A stretch of 10,460 nucleotides of DNA from Bacteroidales bacterium (GTDB lineage Bacteria > Bacteroidota > Bacteroidia > Bacteroidales > UBA7960): positions 1 through 10,460 of the forward strand of contig SKYG01000025.1 of assembly GCA_007128045.1 (NCBI GenBank), read 5' to 3'. Each line of letters begins with the position of its first letter. The stretch's first letter is position 1. Below the pieces are notes generated by a model. The model saw only the letters and a program-made list of their open reading frames with translations. It was not told where the DNA came from and made no database searches. Below, in pieces: positions 7,121-10,460 of this stretch. The position numbers and the translations under genes were made by a program.

Positions 7121-8167
7121 TCATAGTTCTCCTTTGGTGGAGAGTTTCATGAATTCGTCCAGGTTACAGATCATATCATAGGAATATCTGATAAATAGTT
7201 TGCCTGTTTCATAGTTTGTGAAAGGGTTGGCTGGCAATCCGAGCGCTAGTTTCACCAATGCTTCCGGGAGGTTTTGCCCGGCTCCCACGGCAAGGTATAC
7301 CCATGCTGGCAGTCTTGGGTTGATCTCTATTAGATAAAACTCATTCTTGTCGGTTCGTATCAGTTCGAGTTCCATCCCGCCGCGCCATCGTGTTTGTGAT
7401 ATGATGTGGTGGGTCAGATCCAGCATTCTGCTATCATCAAGGGTGATGCCGCCCCATGCTTTGCCTTTGTCGGTAATATATTGCTTGCGCATGGGTACGG
7501 CACCTATTGTGCGGCCATTCCCATCGCCTAATGCAACCACATTTACTTCCGTTCCTTTAATAAATTCCTGGATGATAATCGGAAGTCCCCATTTGGCGCT
7601 TATACGGTTAAAGTACATGCTCGCCTGTTCCTTATTCTGAGCGATATAGGCATCATAGAATTTTCCTTTGACAACGAAGGGATACTCTATATCATCCTTT
7701 AGCTTTTCAATATCTGACACGGAGCTGATGGGTTTGCTGAAGGGTACCTTTACCTGGTACTTCTTTCCAAATTCAGGCAGGTTGGATTTGTGCCTTTCTT
7801 CAAACTGCTTCATGGTTGGCAGGAATGTTTGAATTCCAATGTCACGAAGCGTGTTCTCTGCTTTTATGAAGGTATATAACTCTGAGTCGAAGTTAGGAAT
7901 CAGTACGTCGATATGTTCCTGTTCATTGATTACCTTAAGGCGTTCCATCAGGGCGTCAGAACCTTCTGAAGGATAGGGTACTTTATAGGTTTTGTCGACC
8001 AGCTCGTGCATATAGGCACCTGGTTCAAGATTCTCGTAGGCCAGTCCGACGATACGTACGTCAAAATCCTTTGAGTCGCGAATGCCTCTGATCACTGGGA
8101 TTCCGGGACCTGGGCTGTCTATGTTGTTCAGACCTGATGCGGCGATGGTAACTTTAATTTTCTCCAT
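7121..8167 (-). CDS. ATP-grasp ligase (CarB/PylC-like)
   Basis: A 348-residue protein from the ATG at 8167. A further ATG at 8233 would add 22 residues unlike the family and extend the overlap with the upstream gene to 80 bases, so I reject it. The N-terminal part (about 1-115) is a Rossmann-like pre-ATP-grasp domain (IKVTIAASG, then VLIPNFDSEL). The ATP-grasp core follows: YPFVVKGKF with K167 as a nucleotide-binding lysine, IIIQEFIKGTEVNV (197-210), GGMELELI (263-270) and FYLIEINPRLPAW (277-289), where E281 and N283 fit the magnesium ligands. These enzymes activate a carboxylate as acyl phosphate and join it to an amine or thiol. The acceptor cannot be read from the sequence. The start lies inside the PqqD-like gene (14-base overlap), so the two are probably translated together and may act together. 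Confidence 0.85.
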   Translation of the reverse strand: MEKIKVTIAASGLNNIDSPGPGIPVIRGIRDSKDFDVRIVGLAYENLEPGAYMHELVDKTYKVPYPSEGSDALMERLKVINEQEHIDVLIPNFDSELYTFIKAENTLRDIGIQTFLPTMKQFEERHKSNLPEFGKKYQVKVPFSKPISSVSDIEKLKDDIEYPFVVKGKFYDAYIAQNKEQASMYFNRISAKWGLPIIIQEFIKGTEVNVVALGDGNGRTIGAVPMRKQYITDKGKAWGGITLDDSRMLDLTHHIISQTRWRGGMELELIRTDKNEFYLIEINPRLPAWVYLAVGAGQNLPEALVKLALGLPANPFTNYETGKLFIRYSYDMICNLDEFMKLSTKGEL

Positions 8168-8408
8168 TTCCTTCGATGATCTGGTGGTGTTTAAGCATGG
8201 ATATGAAGTCGTAAAAATACCTTTCAAAGGCACTCTCCACCACGTCGTACATGGAGGTAATATGCGAGGTGATCTCAGCCTGACTTTTCCCTTCCTTGAT
8301 CATTCCGAGAATCTCAATACCCATCGGGTTGAGTGTGAAAGAATCACCTGTTGAAGGGTCAAACAGAAATCCGGTATCACTGATGGCGATGTTTTTTTTG
8401 AGTTGCAT
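8154..8408 (-). CDS. PqqD-like small winged-helix protein (possible RiPP recognition element)
   Basis: An 84-residue protein. Its layout fits the PqqD family (PF05402): a beta hairpin containing FLFDPSTGDSFTLNPMG (14-30), then helices starting IEILGMIKEGKSQAEI (31-46), and a C-terminal helix FERYFYDFISMLKHHQII (61-78). Relatives bind leader peptides of ribosomally made peptides and hand them to modifying enzymes; stand-alone PqqD proteins also occur in other contexts. No cysteine or catalytic motif is present. The gene opens the minus-strand cluster and overlaps the ATP-grasp gene by 14 bases, suggesting that it presents a substrate to that enzyme. That role is inference. No Shine-Dalgarno sequence is evident before the start, which is common in Bacteroidetes. 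Confidence 0.75.
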   Translation of the reverse strand: MQLKKNIAISDTGFLFDPSTGDSFTLNPMGIEILGMIKEGKSQAEITSHITSMYDVVESAFERYFYDFISMLKHHQIIEGNGEN

Positions 8409-8611
8409 GGTTGTATTTATAGTTTTAACAGATACTTAGATGTGAATACCCGTTGAAAGTTTAAAAGTTTAAAAGTTTAAGAGTTTAAGAGTTGAGGAGT
8501 TTAAGAGTTGAGGAGTTTAGGAGTTTAGGAGTTGAGGAGTTTAGGAGTTTAGGAGTTGAGGAGTTGATTGTGAATAATTTTGTGTTCTGATTATAAACGC
8601 GTTATGTTGCA
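8409..8611. other. Leader region of the PqqD/ATP-grasp cluster, no gene
   Basis: These 203 bases separate the DCC-family gene stop from the PqqD-like start. More than half is the octamer array at 8458-8569. I searched the minus strand for TAnnTTTG and found no match, so the cluster promoter is unidentified. Either a weaker promoter lies here or the cluster is read through from the DCC gene. Confidence 0.5.
8458..8569. repeat. Array of 14 octamers, AGTT(T/G)A(A/G)(A/G)
   Basis: Fourteen successive 8-base units follow one another without a gap: AGTTTAAA twice, AGTTTAAG twice, then a mix of AGTTGAGG, AGTTTAAG and AGTTTAGG, ending with a degenerate AGTTGATT. A 24-base superunit (AGTTTAGG, AGTTTAGG, AGTTGAGG) is perfectly duplicated at 8514-8537 and 8538-8561, which points to recent expansion by slippage or unequal exchange. 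There are no spacers, so it is not a CRISPR array. It lies about 50 bases upstream of the PqqD-like start codon. Confidence 0.9.
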
Positions 8612-9097
8612 TTATATTATAACCCACAATCCAATAGCTATGACGATCAGTGAGCCAAGATATATTGCCCAGAGTTTTTTCGGGCGGGCGGGATTTTTAC
8701 CAAACAGTCTTATGGTGATCTCATACATTCTCACCCGGTTCTTCGAGACAAATGCATAGAAGTGGTCAGAAGCGATTCGGAAAGGCCAGAAGTTATTGTA
8801 CAAAGGCATAATCCATTTCCACTTGTTGCCGTAGTGGTGGAGGGCCTGAAATACAGCGGCGGGGCCGGTGTAGATTCTGCCGTCGGTGTCGATAAAGCGT
8901 ATGGCTTGTTTGAAATATTTCAGATCAATATCAGGGAAATCCTCGTATACTTCCTGAAAGGGGATATAGGTGATATGATCACCAGTCATGATCTTCCATT
9001 TTATGACCCAGTAGTGGCAAAAGCCGCAGTTGCCATCCCAGGCCATGACGGGTTTCTCTTTGGGGGGGTAAGTTGTTTTGTCTAATTTGTTGAACAT
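8612..9097 (-). CDS. DCC-family (DUF393) thiol-disulfide oxidoreductase-like protein
   Basis: A 161-residue protein from the ATG at 9097. The diagnostic motif is WDGNCGFC (20-27), with a CxxC pair at C24 and C27 placed right after the first beta strand, as in the DCC/DUF393 family (PF04134, YuxK-like). Other family-like stretches are YIPFQE, AIRFIDTDGRIYTGPAAV, and WPFRIASDHFYAFVSKNRVR near the C-terminal third. A single hydrophobic segment at the end (IYLGSLIVIAIGLWVII) suggests membrane anchoring. The substrate is unknown; the family is thought to act in thiol redox chemistry. An ATG at 9148 would add 17 residues encoded inside the inverted repeat and is unlikely. The gene is 203 bases upstream of the PqqD-like gene and probably separate from that cluster. 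Confidence 0.85.
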   Translation of the reverse strand: MFNKLDKTTYPPKEKPVMAWDGNCGFCHYWVIKWKIMTGDHITYIPFQEVYEDFPDIDLKYFKQAIRFIDTDGRIYTGPAAVFQALHHYGNKWKWIMPLYNNFWPFRIASDHFYAFVSKNRVRMYEITIRLFGKNPARPKKLWAIYLGSLIVIAIGLWVII

Positions 9098-9105
9098 GAA
9101 AGTAT

Positions 9106-9157
9106 TATATTTGTTTGTGCGATGCACTTGTGCAGTTTTTTCGCACAAACAAATATA
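9106..9157. promoter_or_regulatory. 17-bp perfect inverted repeat upstream of the DCC gene, likely operator
   Basis: The arm TATATTTGTTTGTGCGA (9106-9122) is the exact reverse complement of 9141-9157. The 18-base centre contains a second small palindrome, TGCAC-TT-GTGCA (9123-9134). Each arm ends in TATATTTG, a match to the Bacteroidetes -7 consensus TAnnTTTG, one facing each way. The minus-strand copy (9157-9150) is correctly oriented to drive the DCC gene that starts at 9097. No good -33 TTTG stands upstream of it. The symmetry suggests a dimeric regulator site or a structured leader. I cannot name the regulator, and no regulator gene is adjacent. Confidence 0.55.
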
Positions 9158-9268
9158 TTAAAAAAATCAGATATTTTCAGACGAGTTGTTTTGATCTTTT
9201 CTGACCCATTTGACGTTCGGGTCACAAAAGAACATAAATAAATGTATTAGGGTAGCATTGACACGACA

Positions 9269-10219
9269 CTAGTCAAGTGGCAGTTTTTGGGCATTATCTT
9301 TCAACCACTGTTCAAATGATCTGATTTCGGGGTTAAGCTCTTTGGAATACTTCACATCCCGCACCTCGTTACAAACTGTCTCGAAGTCGCGGTAAAACTG
9401 GAACATGTTTCCAAGGTCTTCGGCACCGGGAAACCCTAATGAGCGGTATTGATCAGGATTTATTTCATAGTACGACACATCTTGTCCTATTGCTTTAGAC
9501 AACAAGCCGGCCATTTCATTGATGGTAAGCTGATCGCCGGCCACACCAACGGTTTTCCCGATGAGTTCTGACCCTTTTTTGAAAATTCCGTATGCACATT
9601 TGCCAATGTCTTCTGCTCCTATGCCTGCCATTTTTTTGTCTCCCAGAGGAAAAGCAATGGAATACGTATTATCGTCATTTTTCTTGGGTCCCATCCCAAA
9701 GTAGATCATGTTTTCCCAATAGAATGACGCATACATAAATGTGGTGGGCACTCCCAGGTCTTTAAAGAACCTATCCGATTCGCCTTTTGCATCAAAATGA
9801 GGCACTTTGTATTTTTCCTGTAAGGTAGGCATGCTATCGTCGTCTAAAGGCACCCATTTGCGGGTATCTTCGAGTGAAGACCAGATCACATGCTGCAGCC
9901 CGGCTTCTTTTGCTGCTTCGGCCATATTTCTGGCATGAGTCATTTCCTTTTCAGGGGAGAAATGATCCCAGAAAAAGGTAACAAAATAGGCGCCATAAGC
10001 TCCTGTAAGGGCTCTTTTAATGCTTTCTTTGTCATCCACATCAGCTGTAACCACCTCAGCGCCAAGACTGGCTAGTGCTTTGGCTTTATCTGAAGATGCA
10101 TCTCTTGTTACAGCCCTTACAGTGAATTCGCTGTTGTTGTCATTTAATATGGCCCGGGCCAGCCCGCCACCTTGTGCGCCTGTTGCACCAAATACGGTAA
10201 TGATTTTTTTGTGTGACAT
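9269..10219 (-). CDS. NmrA-family NAD(P)-binding protein, HSCARG (NMRAL1)-like
   Basis: A 316-residue protein with an atypical short-chain dehydrogenase fold. The dinucleotide-binding loop GATGAQGGG (11-19) follows the first beta strand. VRAVTRD (34-40) places R39 where NADP-preferring relatives bind the 2'-phosphate. GAEVVTADVDD (53-63), GAYGAYFVTFFWD (73-85) and AGLQHVIWSSLED (106-118) resemble human HSCARG in order and wording. The usual SDR catalytic Tyr-x-x-x-Lys is not evident, as in redox-sensor members that bind NADPH without turning it over. The role is therefore a cytosolic NADP(H)-dependent sensor or reductase; no partner is suggested by its neighbours. The length is normal. The start at 10219 is the first sensible ATG and directly precedes the nucleotide-binding strand. 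Confidence 0.87.
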   Translation of the reverse strand: MSHKKIITVFGATGAQGGGLARAILNDNNSEFTVRAVTRDASSDKAKALASLGAEVVTADVDDKESIKRALTGAYGAYFVTFFWDHFSPEKEMTHARNMAEAAKEAGLQHVIWSSLEDTRKWVPLDDDSMPTLQEKYKVPHFDAKGESDRFFKDLGVPTTFMYASFYWENMIYFGMGPKKNDDNTYSIAFPLGDKKMAGIGAEDIGKCAYGIFKKGSELIGKTVGVAGDQLTINEMAGLLSKAIGQDVSYYEINPDQYRSLGFPGAEDLGNMFQFYRDFETVCNEVRDVKYSKELNPEIRSFEQWLKDNAQKLPLD

Positions 10220-10252
10220 ATACGATGGTGTTTTAAAAGTTAGTTAATAATA

Positions 10253-10284
10253 TAAATATACATATAATTTGCTATATAGACAAA
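10253..10284 (-). promoter_or_regulatory. Candidate Bacteroidetes promoter for the NmrA-like gene
   Basis: On the minus strand TTTG (10284-10281) is followed after 20 bases by TATATTTA (10260-10253), one base off the -7 consensus TAnnTTTG. The spacing agrees with the Bacteroidetes -33/-7 layout and would start the transcript about 25 to 30 bases before the start codon at 10219. The region is very AT-rich, so a chance match is possible. Confidence 0.4.
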
Positions 10285-10384
10285 CCAATTATCCATAGGT
10301 AATGTTCATCATGATTGTTGAGCTTATGGTTACCGGGGATAACCGCAGAGGGTCGCAAAGTGATTCGCCGAGTCACGCAGTATA

Positions 10385-10449
10385 GACAGGGCTTGACCTG
10401 TCAACGAATCTCTACAGAGTGGCACCGTAGGGACAGGGCTTGACCTGTC
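10385..10449. repeat. Duplicated palindrome GACAGG-GCTTGA-CCTGTC
   Basis: The 18-base sequence GACAGGGCTTGACCTGTC occurs identically at 10385-10402 and 10432-10449, 47 bases apart. Each copy has six-base inverted arms, extended to seven in the second. Preceding bases (10340-10380) carry GCAGAGGGTCGCAAAG and GAGTCACGCAG, which look like another degenerate interspersed repeat. The array may continue beyond the window. I see no gene in the last 240 bases (10220-10460). Confidence 0.75.
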
Positions 10450-10460
10450 CGCACAGGGTA

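Noticed and set aside
8168..8233. 22-residue N-terminal extension of the ATP-grasp frame
   Set aside because: It would overlap the PqqD-like gene by 80 bases and precede the first beta strand with residues of no recognised pattern; the ATG at 8167 fits better.
8458..8569. CRISPR array
   Set aside because: The units are 8 bases long and contiguous, with no spacers and no cas genes.
8575..8582. TAATTTTG as a plus-strand -7 box
   Set aside because: It fits TAnnTTTG, but no plus-strand gene follows and there is no -33 partner, so chance is the simplest explanation.
9098..9148. 17-residue N-terminal extension of the DCC-family frame
   Set aside because: It is encoded within the 17-bp inverted repeat, which looks regulatory, and the family starts shortly before the DGNCGFC motif.
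9202..9224. TGACCC/GGGTCA hairpin as a terminator for the NmrA-like gene
   Set aside because: The six-base stem is not followed by a T-run on the minus strand, so an intrinsic terminator is not supported.

Overview
The window looks like chromosomal DNA of a Bacteroidetes (Bacteroidota) species. Four things point there: a secreted protein with a C-terminal type IX secretion (Por) sorting domain, start sites without convincing Shine-Dalgarno sequences, candidate TAnnTTTG-type -7 boxes, and intergenic repeats of a kind I associate with this phylum. The genus cannot be named from the sequence. No rRNA, tRNA, CRISPR array, transposase or phage gene is visible.

Layout. At the left, one plus-strand gene (121-918) encodes a short T9SS-exported protein of unknown function. 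It is followed by a gene-free stretch (919-1239) dominated by a large REP-like inverted repeat. From 8408 down to 1240 six genes all read on the minus strand. In transcription order they are: a small PqqD-like protein (8408-8154); an ATP-grasp ligase (8167-7121); a fold-type III PLP decarboxylase (7035-5677); a urea-transporter-like membrane domain fused to an M23/LytM peptidase domain (5479-3173); a TPR plus outer-membrane beta-barrel protein (3197-1857); and a periplasmic TPR protein (1857-1240). Three junctions overlap (14 nt, 25 nt and a one-base TAATG stop/start), which suggests translational coupling inside two blocks. The gaps at 7036-7120 and 5480-5676, and the leader at 8409-8611, hold tandem repeats that are mostly 8 bp in period but differ in sequence. 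Upstream, still on the minus strand, lie a DCC-family (DUF393) thiol-disulfide oxidoreductase-like gene with a 17-bp perfect inverted repeat in front of it, and an NmrA/HSCARG-like NAD(P)-binding protein. The right edge (10340-10460) has no gene and carries a duplicated small palindrome.

How the genes may work together. The PqqD-like protein, ATP-grasp enzyme and decarboxylase resemble a small biosynthetic set: a peptide- or substrate-presenting chaperone, an ATP-dependent carboxylate-amine ligase and an amino-acid decarboxylase. The next block looks like an envelope set: an inner-membrane channel fused to a peptidase, an outer-membrane barrel and a periplasmic TPR protein. I know of no characterised pathway with this set. 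A nitrogen- or amine-related small-molecule or RiPP-like system spanning the envelope is an inference only. No precursor peptide gene was seen.
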